This document shows, piece after piece, positions 1-11,427 of a stretch of 64,000 bases of DNA. The translations under genes were made by a program, and so were the position numbers. This stretch comes from Dentipellis sp. KUC8613. Lineage: Eukaryota; Basidiomycota; Agaricomycetes; Russulales; Hericiaceae. The stretch spans positions 157,213 through 221,212 of the forward strand of contig NSJX01000005.1 of assembly GCA_002286715.1 (NCBI GenBank). Direction: 5' to 3'. The notes under the pieces are model-generated. The model made no database searches and was not told the origin of the DNA. It saw only the letters and a program-made list of their open reading frames with translations. How positions within the stretch are numbered: the stretch's first letter is position 1; every line of letters begins with the position of its first letter.

Positions 1-893
1 ATACTCGCGCAATCGAATCCCCGGTGTAGAATGTGAAGGGCTCCAATGGTAGCCCGTAATAGACTGGGTATGTATGGTAGACGATGTACCCGCTTCATGA
101 AACCGTTGAGACGATACGAAACCAGAGATGATAACCAGAGAGAACTAAAATGACGCCGCAAATCCACTTGAACGGTAAGATCCTTGAGACGATACTGGAG
201 TCCGGAAAACTTGATCCGCAGGCTAAAATCGAGCAATATACCCGGGCAAGAGATCCGAATGAAACCAATTCTGTCCTCAACGACCTCTCGCAATTCTGCG
301 AAAGCAGCATTGACTGACAGGGACAGTACGACAAAGCCGAGGACGTAAATCCAAGGCCTATACATGTCCATGCCAGAGGGTTGCGGCTCGTACAGTGCGA
401 CCGAGGTCGTTGGCGGGGACTCGTTGTAGATAATGGGATGGGGAAGCAAATCCCCAGTCCAAGAGACGACAAAATCGTCCGGGACCTCAAAATCTACGGC
501 CTCGCTACCAAGCCACGAAAGATCCGTGGCCTCCGTGGTCCGTACGATGAGTGCTTGTCCAGAAGCGGCGGGTTGAGCGGTCGCCGTACTGAGCTCATCG
601 TTGTCGGGCTGGGCGGGACAAGTAGCGGAGAGATGGGGGATAGGGCAATATGGGGGAGTAGGAGGACCAAAGGTAACGAAATCAAAGAAACCAGTGTCGA
701 TGGAGATAGTTTGTAGGACGAGGGGAACGGCGGTGGGCTGGGCGGGAACGATTTGAGTCTTCTGGGGGCCGGCGGGCAGCGTACGAAGCTGCAGGCCGTC
801 GAGTCCGAGAAGATGAATACCGCCAAGAGCCAGCCGCTGGATGATAACAGTCAGATCCAGAACGGCGGCGATGATTGTCATGAGAACGAGCAT
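1..893 (-). CDS. Membrane/coiled-coil protein paralogue, 5' part (runs off left edge)
   Basis: The frame from the ATG at 893 stays open to base 1, so at least 297 codons of the N-terminal region are present and the rest lies outside the window. It is a diverged, inverted copy of the first exon of the gene at 16060-18997. The two share the opening (MLxLMTIIAAVLDLT), a block around DLSWLGSEAVDFEV and a hydrophobic stretch near WIYVLGFVVLSL. No known domain is recognised. The hydrophobic N terminus and mid segment suggest a membrane or secreted-pathway protein, by analogy with the full copy, which has a further transmembrane helix and a coiled coil. No stop or frameshift is seen, so it need not be a pseudogene. 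The start was chosen because it is the same ATG as in the paralogue. Confidence 0.65.
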   Translation of the reverse strand, partial: MLVLMTIIAAVLDLTVIIQRLALGGIHLLGLDGLQLRTLPAGPQKTQIVPAQPTAVPLVLQTISIDTGFFDFVTFGPPTPPYCPIPHLSATCPAQPDNDELSTATAQPAASGQALIVRTTEATDLSWLGSEAVDFEVPDDFVVSWTGDLLPHPIIYNESPPTTSVALYEPQPSGMDMYRPWIYVLGFVVLSLSVNAAFAELREVVEDRIGFIRISCPGILLDFSLRIKFSGLQYRLKDLTVQVDLRRHFSSLWLSSLVSYRLNGFMKRVHRLPYIPSLLRATIGALHILHRGFDCAS

Positions 894-1004
894 GGTTGGA
901 GCGTTATGTGCTGCAAGTGGGTTCGAATGTTGTATGTCTGTAAGGAAGAGAGGGCTGGCGGCGTTGAGTGTATTTCAACGGTCACGCAACGTTTCCCAGG
1001 CTCG
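887..1004 (-). repeat. 118-base leader identical to 15949-16066 (inverted copy)
   Basis: These bases, read on the minus strand, match 15949-16066 on the plus strand without a mismatch. They cover about 110 bases upstream of the start codon and the first two codons. Similarity continues with a few changes to about 1034 and then stops. The leader contains a pyrimidine-rich run ending in TTACAG, which could be the acceptor of a 5' UTR intron. Confidence 0.9.
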
Positions 1005-1034
1005 GGGACAGGCATGCATGACCATGGTGACAAC

Positions 1035-1438
1035 CTCTCTTGAATTCCTAACGTGACGGATCACGGTCAGACTCTTTGGGAAGATGCAGCTGAGCAAAGT
1101 CTGTGCAGAGGGAATATTGGAGGGGCATAAGGATCGCTAGGCTGCGACCCAAGCTGGAAAGGAAGTGAAATGCGCTCCTTTGCATTGGTTTAAATCAAGA
1201 TACTTACTTTTAGCGCCGCGCGTGGAATGGCGCTCCAGTTGAACTCGATCATGTTGGTATTCCTGCCCTCTGTTCCCTGTATAATGATGAGCGGGTTGAA
1301 TGCTACCACCAGCTTACCAGAGCCTTCGAACCGGGAGGACGAATGGTTAGGCTTTTAAACTCTGGCCCGATGCGGCGGCGCCTTCGAATGAATTCACCAG
1401 TAGATCTGATACCATACCCCACAATCTACAACCCAAGG
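1035..1438. other. Intergenic, between leader copy and ERG7 3' end
   Basis: This stretch of about 400 bases holds the probable promoter of the leftward gene and the 3' flank of ERG7. No convincing ORF, RNA gene or repeat was seen. Confidence 0.5.
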
Positions 1439-4189
1439 CTAATGGAATCCATTCGCCACAACCGGCTTCACAAGCCCCAGTGCGCCCCTCTCCTCCAGAT
1501 ACCGATGCGCCCGGCCCAGCATCCAGATCGTGAACGAGAACTTGAAGTTCGGATATGAAATCATGCAGCTCTTGTTGAACACACCCTCGATGGCCTCCTG
1601 CGCCCACGAGCCGTCCTGCACAACATTTCCCATCAGAATCCCACATTGTATACCTCAAGCCGTGCAGAATGTAGACTCACGGGCAGCTGGCGCGACATGA
1701 TAAGGTTCACCGCCTTCGCGATGGGCGCAGGGTCGGGGTAGTGCGCATACATGAGCGCAAGCGCAGCCCACGCCGTCTGCACGACCTGCGTATTCTTGTG
1801 GTCGACCCACGTGCACGTCACCGACGCCTACCATTACTCGCCATTAGCCATCTACACACGCATCACAAACAAAACGAGCGACGTACTCGGTAGCTCTCGC
1901 CCCACCCACCGTCCGCACGCTGCTTGCCCAGCAGGAACTCGCACGCCCTGCGCGAGGACGCGCTCGTCTCGTACGTCTCGCCGACGAGTGCGAGGCTCTC
2001 CAGCGCGAACATCGTCGCGTAGGTGAAGCAGATGCCCCAAGAGCCGTACCAGCCGCCCTCAGGCTTCTGCGAGTGGTGCAGGAACTTGATGGCGCCGCGG
2101 ATTGTCCTCCTGTTCAAGTACGTGTTAGACGGTGTCGAGCAGTATAGCAAGGATTTAGAACAAACTCGATCTCCTTCGACCGGTAGGCGGGATAGTGCTT
2201 CCGGAAAATCGAGAGCGACGTGATGACGGAGGTCGTGCACTCGGGATATTCGTACTCAATCATGATGTCGCCTAGGTCCCATGAGCTCCAGCATACACGA
2301 AGTCGACACGAAACTGCTACTCACCGAAGACCTCTGCGGGATTAAGCCACTCGAGCCACTTCGGCCCACGGATCGGCTCATAGCTCGCGAACCCGCCATC
2401 CGGGTTTTGCATAGTGAGCAGGGTGTCGACAGCATCGAATATCCGTTTGTCAGAAACCAGCTTCGGCGTGGACCTGCAAAGGGCTTATCAGTCCACCGTC
2501 CCCTCGGTTTGCAAGAGCCAATACATACTCGAGCTGGTTCTGCAGATATAGCACCGACTTCAACCCCTCGCCCGTGCAGTCACTGACCGTATACCCCTGC
2601 TCCTTCGTACTGAACGGCCAAGCACCCTTCGTCCGATGGCGATACGAACCGACGAAATGCTTGGGGTTCTCCTGAATCTGGCACTGATCCAACCACTCGA
2701 GCGCCTTGACCAGGCTCGCGTGGTTCCCCTTGTCCTGCGCCAGACCCGTCTCGACGAGCGCCTGCGTGATGAAGCCGACGTCCCACAGCTGGCTGCCGTT
2801 CGTCCCGCACACCATCATGCCCTCGCCCGCCATCCACAAGAAGTCGCGCCGCTTCTCCTCGTGGCGCTTGTACGCCTCGCTCTCGGGGCCCTCGACGACC
2901 GCGCGCGCAATGAGGTTCATCATTTTCGACACAGGCCCGAGCGTCTGGTAGCCTGTGTTTTCGTCCTCCTTGACGATGAGGTCGTAGGCGCGGTCGAGCC
3001 CCGCCTGGCGCAGGGGAGGGATGGTGCAATGCTCGTACATGCCGAGGACGACGTCGATCATGTCGAAGATTGTGCTGTGGGGTGCGTACAGGTCGACCGC
3101 GCAGACATTGTTACGCTGCGCAGGCCAGTCGATGGTATCATATGGCTGGGTATATAGTTCCTGATGACAAGGTGAGCGTCGAAAGTAGTGGGATGTATGG
3201 GGGCGTACTTCGCGAAGAGAGAGAATGAGCGGGTCCTCCTCGGCCTTGAACCTGATGCCGTACAGGTAGCTCATAGGCACATATACTGTGCGGGTGTGGA
3301 TCCACCAGCGCCATGGGTGGAAAGGGAGCCAGTCAGGCAGCACCCTGTATATGATCAGAATAGGCTCTGCGGGATGCAGGGGAGGGTAGCCTACCAAAGT
3401 TCTGGCGGAATCGGGTTGTTTCCGTCCCAGTCGTACACATTCAGGATTGACAACCAGAATTTGCCCCATGAGGGCATACCCGTCGCACCTCCTTTATATG
3501 CGTTGAGAATGTCGAGTAGGACAATTAGTGCCGCTGTCACGTACCGAGCTTGTGCAGAGTCGCTCTGGCCTTGACCATGGCGGGGTGTTCCGCGGGAATG
3601 CCAAGCAGCCTCACTGCGACATAGTTCAGCCCGGTTCCAAAGACCGTCGACTCGCCCTCGATATGTCTGAAGGCATGAGATGATGCGAGGCATTTCTCAA
3701 GCGGTATGCACTCACAAGCCCCATCCTCCGTCCTCAGGATTCGCATGGTTGAGGATGTAGCGGATCAACTCGAGTCTCTCCTGCTCCGTGAAGGACATGC
3801 CGGTGACATAAGACCCAATGACGAAACCACCGAGAAGGAACATGGGCCCGCCATACTCGCCGGCCCAGTGACCGTCCGGCGACTGGAGCTTCTTGTAGAA
3901 TGTGTAGCCGTTCCGCGCAGCATCAAGCGGGGTGTCTGCTTTGGTCAAGGCTGGCAAGTCCTGGTGACCACCTTTGAGCGACTGCATACTGCAGAAACGA
4001 CAGTGTGCGTACAAGAGGTATGCCGAGGAAGTACCTATCCTTGTCCGTCTGCGGCTTAGCAGCGCATTCTTCGTCTGTCTGGAGGTAGTCCCAGAGGTGA
4101 CTGCCGTCGGTGGTGTCGCGAAGGCGCCAGCGCGAATAATCAGTAAAGGGCTTTTCTCCAGAGTCTGGGATGTCTATGGGCGGCCACAT
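1439..4189 (-). CDS. ERG7: Lanosterol synthase (oxidosqualene cyclase)
   Basis: This enzyme cyclises 2,3-oxidosqualene to lanosterol in the ergosterol pathway, at the ER or lipid droplets. The product is recognised by an N terminus typical of the family ([21 protein letters not shown]) and by repeated QW motifs, including [30 protein letters not shown] and the C-terminal [14 protein letters not shown]. The coding sequence is split by several short introns; the first exon is 4035-4189 and the next starts with [12 protein letters not shown]. The catalytic acid motif, usually DCTAE, reads DCTGE here (2567-2581): the proton-donating Asp and the Cys are kept but Ala is replaced by Gly. Length and C terminus ([19 protein letters not shown]) fit a complete enzyme of about 730 residues. 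It is divergent from the ARP9-like gene across 165 bases. Identification is firm; exact inner splice sites are less so. Confidence 0.95.
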
Positions 4190-4354
4190 AGCGTTCTACG
4201 GGTGAGAGGAGAGAGACGTGGGGAAAGGGGGCATATATAGGAATAAAGAAAAGGAAATGGCCTGATCATGGTCGGACGCGTCGCGCTTTGGATCAATGTG
4301 GACAAATAACGCGAGGGCGAGCGACCCTAACCCGAGCGCCGACTGTCCGCGACC
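4190..4354. promoter_or_regulatory. Divergent promoter ERG7 / ARP9-like
   Basis: The two start codons are only 165 bases apart, so both promoters and leaders must sit here. The segment has a TATATAG-like stretch near 4235 on the ERG7 side and an ACGCGT at 4276-4281. No sterol-regulatory element was identified with confidence. Confidence 0.5.
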
Positions 4355-6125
4355 ATGAGCAACATCGGCTTTCGCGACTCGAGCATCGTCATTATCGAGT
4401 CCGGCCGCACCTTCATACGCGCCGGGCTCGGTCTCCACGACCTTATCCACGCGCCCTCCATCGTGTGTTCTATCTTCTGCCTCTTTTCTAACCTAATTTC
4501 GTCCCCAGGAAATCCCTGCGCGCGTCGGCATCCGCCCTAGCGCCGACCTCCAAAATGGTTTGGCTACCCCATCCACGAACAAGCCCCAGTTTCGCTTGGG
4601 AGACAATCTCGACGTGCAGCCGTCTGCATCGACGAGTCGTGCCGCGTCCAGCGTGCCGCAGTCTCAGCCCATATCCGCCGTTCGTGTAACAGACTACCTG
4701 GTCGGCAAACAGCTCGACGAGGCGATAGAAGCCGGCCAGGACCTCATCATCTCCTGGCCATTTGCAGAAGGGGAAATCCGTGACTGGATCCAGGTCGAAG
4801 CCCTCTGGTGAGTCCTGTTTGTGTTCTTGCTACTTACCTCTCCAACCGAACTGCACAGGAAATACGTCCTCTTCACGAGCCTCCAACTCCGCCGCGTCCA
4901 GTTCGAGTCGCCGGTCCTTCTCTGCCTCTACCCAGGCCTGTCCCGCGATGCCTTCGAGCGCATCGCCCAGGTCTTCTTCGAGCGCTTCAACGTCGCCGCC
5001 TTCAGCATCCTCGACCGGCCCATGGCGCAGCTCTACGCCGCGAACACCATCAGCGGCGTCGCCGTCGACATCAACGACACCTACACCGACGTCACCCCCG
5101 TCTACGAGGGTTTCCCCATCCACTACGCGCGCACGTCCATCCTCCTCGGAACGCACGACTGCGAGCGCTTCCTCGCGCACCTCCTCCGCTCCAACACCTC
5201 CGTCATGTCCTCCCTCTCCCCGCCCGACGCCCCGCTGGAAGGCGCCGCACTCGACGAGACCCTCCGCGCGCTCGCACGGCAGGTCTGGCAGGAGGGTCTC
5301 GTCAAGGTGCCCTCCGACGGCGAGGGCGCGCGCGAGGTCGAAGACGAGGGCGTCACGGACATCGCCGCGGTGCTCGTCGCCGGCAAGGAAAAGGCCGTCA
5401 TCGAGAGCGGCATGAAGAAGCGCGCGACGGCCAAGGCGAGCGCCGCGGAGCAGGCGCGCGCGCGCGAGATCGAGGCGCTCGACCTCGTCACGGTGCAGTT
5501 CCGCGGGAAGGAGCTCACGCTGGGCAAGGAGCGCCATCGGTTCTGCGAGCCGCTGTTTGATCCGAACTTGTTGACTCCCATTGAAGGCGCGGAGGAGCTG
5601 CAGAGGAGAGCGAAGGAAGGGCTATTTATGCCGCTGCATCAGGCGGTCGGGCATGCTGTTGGCCAAGCAGAGGTGGATATTCGGCAGTATATCTATGGTG
5701 GGCTGCTAGTCACTGGCGATATTGCGAGCCATGTGAAAGGTAGGTATATCTTCTTGGCCCATGGCTATTCGCTCATTTCACGCTTCATATAGGCATCGGT
5801 CCGGCTTTGCAGTCACGTTTGTCACCATATATTCTCAGCAGTCCTGACCAGGCGAACGATGTCCAGCCTCGAAGCGTACGCCTAGTCAAAGTAGCGGAGT
5901 ACTTCGCAGAATATCGAGAAAAGGGAGACGGGTTGGCCGCATTCCTGGGATCCAGCATTGTCGCAAAAGTGAGCAGCAGGGCCTCCTTTTTCACTGCCCG
6001 GTGACTAACACATACGTATTCAGATCACGTTCCACGACCCGAACGGCAAGAATTTTGTATCGAAGGCAGATTACAGCGAGCGCGGACCCAAAGCAGTTCT
6101 GGAAATGTCTCCTTGTCTTTTGTAG
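4355..6125 (+). CDS. ARP9: Actin-related protein, Arp9-like (chromatin remodeller subunit)
   Basis: The spliced product begins MSNIGFRDSSIVIIESGRT and continues after the first intron with EIPARVGIRPSADLQNG. This opening resembles yeast Arp9, which begins with a similar DSxLII strand, a GL segment and an EIP strand. A middle exon carries an actin-fold region (VLLCLYPGLSRDAFERIAQV, YAANTISGVAVDINDTYTDV, PVYEGFPIHYA). The last exons read GIGPALQSRLSPYI and ITFHDPNGKNFVSKADYSER. Arp9 partners Arp7 on the ATPase of SWI/SNF and RSC remodellers; assignment to that complex is by family. A long charged insertion (about 5260-5510) rich in Ala, Glu and Arg interrupts the fold. Canonical actin ATP-binding signatures are weak, as is normal for Arp9. 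It could be another divergent Arp such as Arp8. Confidence 0.7.
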
Positions 6126-6329
6126 AAGCCCCATATTCTTGTCTCATTACGATTTCTTTCCTGCTTCCCATGAAGCACTGTAATCTCATCTGCCGACGGT
6201 ATCTCATGGGTTCGAACGACGAAGTTGTATGCGGCTCATAGGAGCAAAATGCGTGTCATGTGCGTGCCTATCTCATAATATCTGGTAAGGTATAGCATAC
6301 AAACATCCACCGTCCTCGCTCGAGGTCTT

Positions 6330-6828
6330 TTAAGCAGCCTGGCCCTCCGCAACAGCGAGGAGGTCGCTGTCACCGGGGTCGGTGATGGTCATGACACTAA
6401 AGCACACCCACAGCACATCAGCAACCTATCCTCGCAACGTTATACGCAGAGCACTCACCCAACACGGAAGAGCTTTCCGGCCGCCGTGCCGAGCGCAACG
6501 TTCGTGCCCGCAAAGTGGTGCACGGTGGTCTTCGAGAGCATGGCGTAGTACTCGATCTCAGACTTGCGCAGCGGGGGGCAGTTGCCGGCAATCAGGATGA
6601 GCTTGGCTGGAGCAGAGCGCACGCGCGACATCAGCACAGGGACCTTCTCAGCCTGACGCTCCAGCCCCGCGGGAGAAGCAGACGGGAGCACGCACCTTTG
6701 CTGTTGCGCATCTGCTTGAGCGCAGACTTGTAGCCGAGCGTGTACTTGCCCGACTTGACGACGAGCGCGAGGCGCGCGGCGATGGACTCGGTCGACTTGG
6801 CGGCCTTGGACTTTTTGGTGGGGGCCAT
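6330..6828 (-). CDS. RPL30: Large ribosomal subunit protein eL30
   Basis: Three exons give a protein of about 110 residues. Exon 1 reads [20 protein letters not shown] and on to [16 protein letters not shown]. Exon 2 reads [27 protein letters not shown] and exon 3 [19 protein letters not shown]. This matches the L7Ae/L30e fold family, in which the [16 protein letters not shown] block is nearly invariant. eL30 binds kink-turn RNA and in yeast regulates its own pre-mRNA. Introns sit after NSK and after KLFRVG, with clear gtgcgt and gtgagt donors. It is divergent from the SET-domain gene. The identification is secure. Confidence 0.96.
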
Positions 6829-7292
6829 CGCTGATGTGTGGGCGTCGGGGTCGGGCGGGGTGTCTTGAGGGTGTCGGAGGCGGGTGGCGTAAAGACTTTT
6901 GGCAGGCGCGGCGGGGTGGGGGTGTCGGTGCGCGATTAGAGTTTCGGCAAGTCCCTTGCAGTTGTGCAAGGTTCGCGCTCCGACAGCGCGACTCGGCAAC
7001 GACGGCGCGGCGTCCGGAGCGCGTCTGTGGCGTGCCGCGTGCCGCGTTGAGGATGCCCAGAGTCATCGGAGCCCGCGTTCCTCAGCGCGGGGGCATCGCC
7101 GCGCCCCTCAATCGATGAGCGCGGCAGCCCCGTCCGGTCGCCTCCGTCATGTTGCTAGAAATCACGGGGAAATTCCTCTCTTTTTCCAGGACTACCCCCG
7201 GATTGTAATGCGATTCCGAAACCCCATTATCGTTTGACCGCGATCCCTTCAACTACTCGTACCGGTCAGTAGCATACAGCGTTCCCGCTAAC
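6829..7292. promoter_or_regulatory. Divergent intergenic, RPL30 / SET gene
   Basis: This 464-base region separates the two start codons. It is GC-rich next to RPL30 and contains pyrimidine-rich leader sequence on the minus strand, as is common for ribosomal protein genes. No defined binding site was recognised. Confidence 0.4.
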
Positions 7293-8117
7293 ATGAAGCC
7301 CGCACAGGAGAATTACACGCCCAGCCACCCTGGACTGTTCGCTGTGGAGTTCAAGCCCGGCGATTTCTTCTCTGCTTGCGTCGCAAGCAAGGCACGTCGA
7401 GTACCTGCAAGGGCAGCTCGCTAAAGCTAACCCCGCACTAGGATTTCAAAGAGGGAGAGACCATTGCTCTCCTCGAAGGTCTGACGCAGGGCCCCAAGGC
7501 ATACACTAGCGTGCAGTGCGGCTCTGGGCCTGACGACCACATCGAATTGAACTCGGACCTCGTCTACGGTACGCACCCGTCCCTCCCGGCCTGTCAGCTG
7601 TGCTCTACAACGCGCTGTAGTGAACCATTCGTGCGAGCCCAACGTCGCCTTCGACCTCTCCTCCCCCGACCGTTCCAAATGGCACGCGCGCGCTCTCAAA
7701 CCCATCCGTGCAGGAGAAGCAAGTGAGCCCAGCCGTCGTCTACACGTGAAAGCTGCAATGTCTGATCCCAATCAGTGACCTTCTTCTACCCGAGCACCGA
7801 GTGGCACATGGACCAGCCCTTTGACTGCTTCTGCGGCGCACCGGTAAGCACCGCTGTCTGTTGCACGCGTCTGTATCTCCGTATTGATTGCTCGGCACCA
7901 GTCTTGCCTCGGGAGGATTCAGGGCGCAGACAAGCTCTCGCTTGCCCAGCTTGAGGCCAGAGGCTTCGTGAGCCCGTGGATCGTGAAGGAAGTTAAGAAA
8001 CGGGACCAGGCTGCTGTCGCGTTTGGTGCTTCGGAATGCGGTTCGAGCTGCAAGTCGTGCGGGATCGGCTACACGGCCGGGGCGAGTGTGTGTGGGTGCC
8101 GCCCTCGTGCGGCGTAG
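7293..8117 (+). CDS. SET-domain protein (putative lysine methyltransferase)
   Basis: The spliced product starts MKPAQENYTPSHPGLFAV. After an intron comes DFKEGETIALLEGLTQGPKA, then the SET core VNHSCEPNVAFDLSSPD, where NHSCxPN is the SAM and substrate-binding signature. IRAGEAMTFFYPSTEWHMD is the second conserved SET motif, with the active-site Tyr. The post-SET region follows: FDCFCGAP, then SCLGRI after an intron, and finally a Cys-rich tail (CGSSCKSCGIGYTAGASVCGC). These small SET proteins of about 190 residues occur widely in fungi and most lack a tested substrate. The first intron is ambiguous: a short GT-AG of about 41 bases or a GC-AG alternative both keep frame. Later introns are clear. 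Confidence 0.82.
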
Positions 8118-8552
8118 AGCGGGGGTATGTTCGTTCGTTCATTTCTGCATGGTGTGTACGGTTAAACGCAAGGTTGCAGGTTTGCAGTCCTAAATTACAA
8201 AATATGTATAACACAGCGAATCAGAAGAGATATCCTGCCTCCGAGCTGAATTTGTGTCGAGCAGGTCCTTGGGCAAAAGCTGACGTCAAATAAAAATTAT
8301 GAGGACCCTTGATACCTATAGGCCCTTGCTAAAACCGACAGAACAGTAACGCTGGTAGCTGTATTAGCGATGTAGGAGACTTCGTGTACAAGATTGTTTC
8401 AGCACTTGCCGCAGTAGAGCTCAAGCGCCCACCTTAATTTTATTGCGTGCGCTAAGCTATGACGTCGGTTGTGAACCAAGCCCGCGCCGACTAGTACTCT
8501 TACCACATCTCCCATATACCCTTTCATCCTGTCCTGAGCTCGACGCGCGTCA
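8118..8552. other. Intergenic, SET gene 3' flank and promoter of Bin3-type gene
   Basis: About 435 bases, AT-richer than the flanking genes, with no ORF of coding character. It should contain the SET gene terminator and the promoter of the next gene. Confidence 0.45.
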
Positions 8553-9679
8553 ATGACCACAGTAAGCTCAACAGTCCCCACCCACGGGAACTATCACAAC
8601 TACCACGGGTGCGTTCACACCGCAGCACAACTGTGACAAGTCTGAGTGCTCATTCGCAATGAAGCTACCTAAACCACCATCCCGGACCCTGCGATCCTCG
8701 TCTCTCGCTGTTGCCACGCGAACTGCTCCTCGGAGCACGTGTATTGGACATAGGATGCAACGAAGGCTGGGTTTCTTGCGAGATTGGTAAGTGACCCCGC
8801 ACAGCGCATCGGTACGGAGCTGACTAGTATCAGCGCAGACGTGGGGCGCACGACGCGTCGTCGGCGTGGACATCGACGACGCGCTGGTCCGCATGGCGTG
8901 GAAACGCAGGAGGATGCTATGGAGTCACCAACAGCCCGTCGACAGTGAGCCACCACGAGATGACGAGGATGACCGGCCGAAGAAGAAGCGGAAACGTGGT
9001 GGAAAGGACACGCATGCTGAACCTCTTCCTAAGGTTGTCAAAGCGGATTACTTCCCAGCTTCGTGTCAGCACATGTTTGGACCTCTTCCGGTCCCGCCTG
9101 CGGAGGTCATAGGCGGCGTCGAGGAGTTTCCGCACAATATTTCTTTCCGACGTGCGGATTGGACCAACGAGACCATTCCAGAGGATGCGGGCAGCTATGA
9201 TGTTGTCGTAGCGTAAGCTTTGTTTCTTCAGTGGCATCTCAGTGCTGATGATATAAACAGATTCTCTGTGTCAAAATGGATACACCTAAACGGAGGAGAC
9301 GAAGGCCTGAAGCGCTTTTTCCGCCGCATATACGATGTACTATCACCTGGGGGAACATTCGTGTTCGAGCCTCAGCAATGGGACTCGTATACGAAGGCTC
9401 GCAAGCTCGACTCAGTAAGCACCTGCGGCCATCTGCGCACGAGCTGCAAGGATGCTTATGGTCATATCGCAGGTCCTCCAGGAGAATGCAAAGAACTTGA
9501 AGCTCAGACCCGAAAGCTTCGACGAACTGCTGCAGGAGATCGGTTTCGAGGGTCCTCGGCGATTAGGGGAAGTCGGAGAAGGCAGTAAGTATTGGTCCTC
9601 TCAATAACTCGTATGTGTCTAATAGATCTCTGGTATAGGATTTCGGCGACCTGTCGAGCTCTATACTAAAAGCAATTAG
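8553..9679 (+). CDS. Bin3/MEPCE-type RNA 5'-monomethylphosphate capping methyltransferase
   Basis: The family transfers a methyl group to the gamma-phosphate of RNA polymerase III transcripts (7SK in animals, U6 and telomerase RNA in fission yeast). Exon 1 gives the substrate-binding HGNYHNYHG motif. Exon 2 continues [16 protein letters not shown] and the SAM-binding [15 protein letters not shown]. Later come [28 protein letters not shown], then [19 protein letters not shown] and [14 protein letters not shown], which are diagnostic of Bin3. The end is [13 protein letters not shown]. Between the Rossmann halves is a charged insertion with a KKKRKR run that looks like a nuclear localisation signal. 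At least four introns are present. The gene ends 71 bases from the convergent phosphatase gene. Confidence 0.88.
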
Positions 9680-9750
9680 GCGTTCAGCGTCCTCTAATAT
9701 CCACTTGCACGTCTATATCCGTGGGAGCCCTGCTCTTCTAATGAAATATT

Positions 9751-10904
9751 CTAGTTCACCGTGATGGTCACGTTGACCCCGTTCTCCGTAGCCTCGACCG
9801 AAACACTGCGCATCATTGACACGGTAAGTGGGCATCATCGTGAACATGGCACACATGGCACACTTACCTCGATAAGTTGTCGATAAGGAAGTCAGGCTGG
9901 CACTCCTCCATCTGTTGACGGCTGTGAGAGGTGATCAAGCCGAGGGTTTTGCATCCTGCGGCCTTGCCACTGCGAACGCCCGCAGGCGCGTCTTCTACCA
10001 CCAGGCCTGTCCACGAGAAATCAGTGCGCCTGAAACATCCTCCGAGATAGCACTCACAGTTCTCCGGCTTCACGCCGCAGCGCTTCGCTCCCAAAAGGTA
10101 AGGATCAGGCCTTGAGTGGACTCGCATCAGTTATGCATCCTCTAATGCGATAGAAGCAGCCATCAACTTACTGAGGCTTGCCCTTCTCCACGTCTTCAGC
10201 GAACACGACGCCATCGGGAAGGCTGATTCCGACCGTCTCGAGCGCCAACGACGCGTACGCACGCGTCGCAGACGTGCAAATCGTCCAGACCTGGTTGGGC
10301 TGTTTCCGTCTTGGCGAAAGCTGTCCAAGATCGAGAATCACTAGTCAGGAATCACGCGGCATCAAGAAGAGTCCACGCTGCGAACGCACGTCGTTCATGA
10401 TTTCGCGCACTCCAGGGAGCATGACGATGCCCTTCCTGCCCTTGTCGTGCGAGGTCGTGACGATTGCTTTCTCGAAGCGCTCGGCCTCGTTCTGTCATGG
10501 CCTGAGTTTAGAACGCGAAGCCCGAATAAGCTGGTAAGTATGGAAAACGTACCTCCAGCTCTACGGGATCGTCCAATTTACAGTGTCTCTGGAGGTTCTC
10601 CACTGTCCGCACACCGTGCGAGGCTGTTCGGTAGAAACGAGAGCACCATGCGAATAAGATGGATTGATCAGAGGCGATTGGGAGGAAGAACGCACAACTC
10701 AGGATATCATCGACATCAATCCACGGGTATGTCTCGCGGAACAGCTCCCATGCGCCCACGACACCCGCCGTAGAATCTATAAGCGTGCCATCCATATCAA
10801 AGAGACTGCCCACATAGAATTCGAGCTTCAGTTCAGTAGAAGTTGCGCGATGGGAGAGTCCAGCATCCTTACATTGCATCAAAGTGAAGCGTGGTAGTCG
10901 GCAT
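9751..10904 (-). CDS. HAD-superfamily sugar/glycerol-phosphate phosphatase (GPP/DOG-like)
   Basis: Splicing of the first intron gives MPTTTLHFDAILFDMDGTLIDST, where DMDGT is HAD motif I. The rest follows in order: a cap region (VVGAWELFRETYPWIDVDDIL), LPGVREIM, WTICTSATRAYASLAL (motif II), KGKPQPDPYLLGAKRCG (motif III), and LVVEDAPAGVRSGKAAGC (motif IV), which strongly resembles yeast Gpp1/Gpp2 and Dog1/Dog2. The final exon reads VSVEATENGVNVTITVN. Likely activity is dephosphorylation of glycerol-3-phosphate or 2-deoxyglucose-6-phosphate-like substrates; substrate choice cannot be read from the sequence. It has at least five introns and is convergent with the methyltransferase gene. Confidence 0.83.
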
Positions 10905-11427
10905 ATTGAGAAGTGGGTTCTTGGATTGTCTGAATGCGTGAAATGCGCGTCGATGAAGCTGTCACAGCGCGAGAAGTAAGCTGGCCTGGGTATAGAGTGG
11001 TTCTAGCAGACTAGATGAGTGCGTTTTTACAGAACACGGTTGTTGCACACCGCCGTTCGTGTCTGAAATATTTCTCCGATGTTTTGCCGACACGAGTCAT
11101 GGGCGCCTAGTGGTAATCCGAGTCGGCATGCATGACTACCCTGTGCAGCCGTATCACCATGAGACCTCCTCAAGCATTGCGCACGCATGCATGCATGAAG
11201 TGATCATGCAGGGCCCAGGGGTTGTAGATGACAGAACATGAAGAAAAGCATAAGCCAAGCTTGGCTCAGAAGACCCGAGTATTGTCAACTTGTAATTAAC
11301 CCACAGTCATCATGCAGGAACAGACCAATTATCGACTCTAGAGGCCATGGCGCACGTAATGCTACAACCTACAAGTATCATCTAAACTGCTACAGTCGAA
11401 GGCAATCGAATACACTGTCACCGTCAA
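10905..11427. other. Intergenic, phosphatase promoter and VMS1 3' flank
   Basis: About 520 bases between two leftward genes. It holds a run of overlapping GCATGCATGCATG near 11186-11198, but no ORF or RNA gene was seen. Confidence 0.4.

Noticed and set aside
4821..5792. Overlapping long frames on both strands within the ARP9-like gene
   Set aside because: They are shadows caused by the high GC content at third positions; only the plus frame with actin-fold strands continues across introns.
11183..11200. GCATGCATGCATG run as a regulatory element
   Set aside because: Short overlapping repeat of a common word with no second copy or clear target gene.
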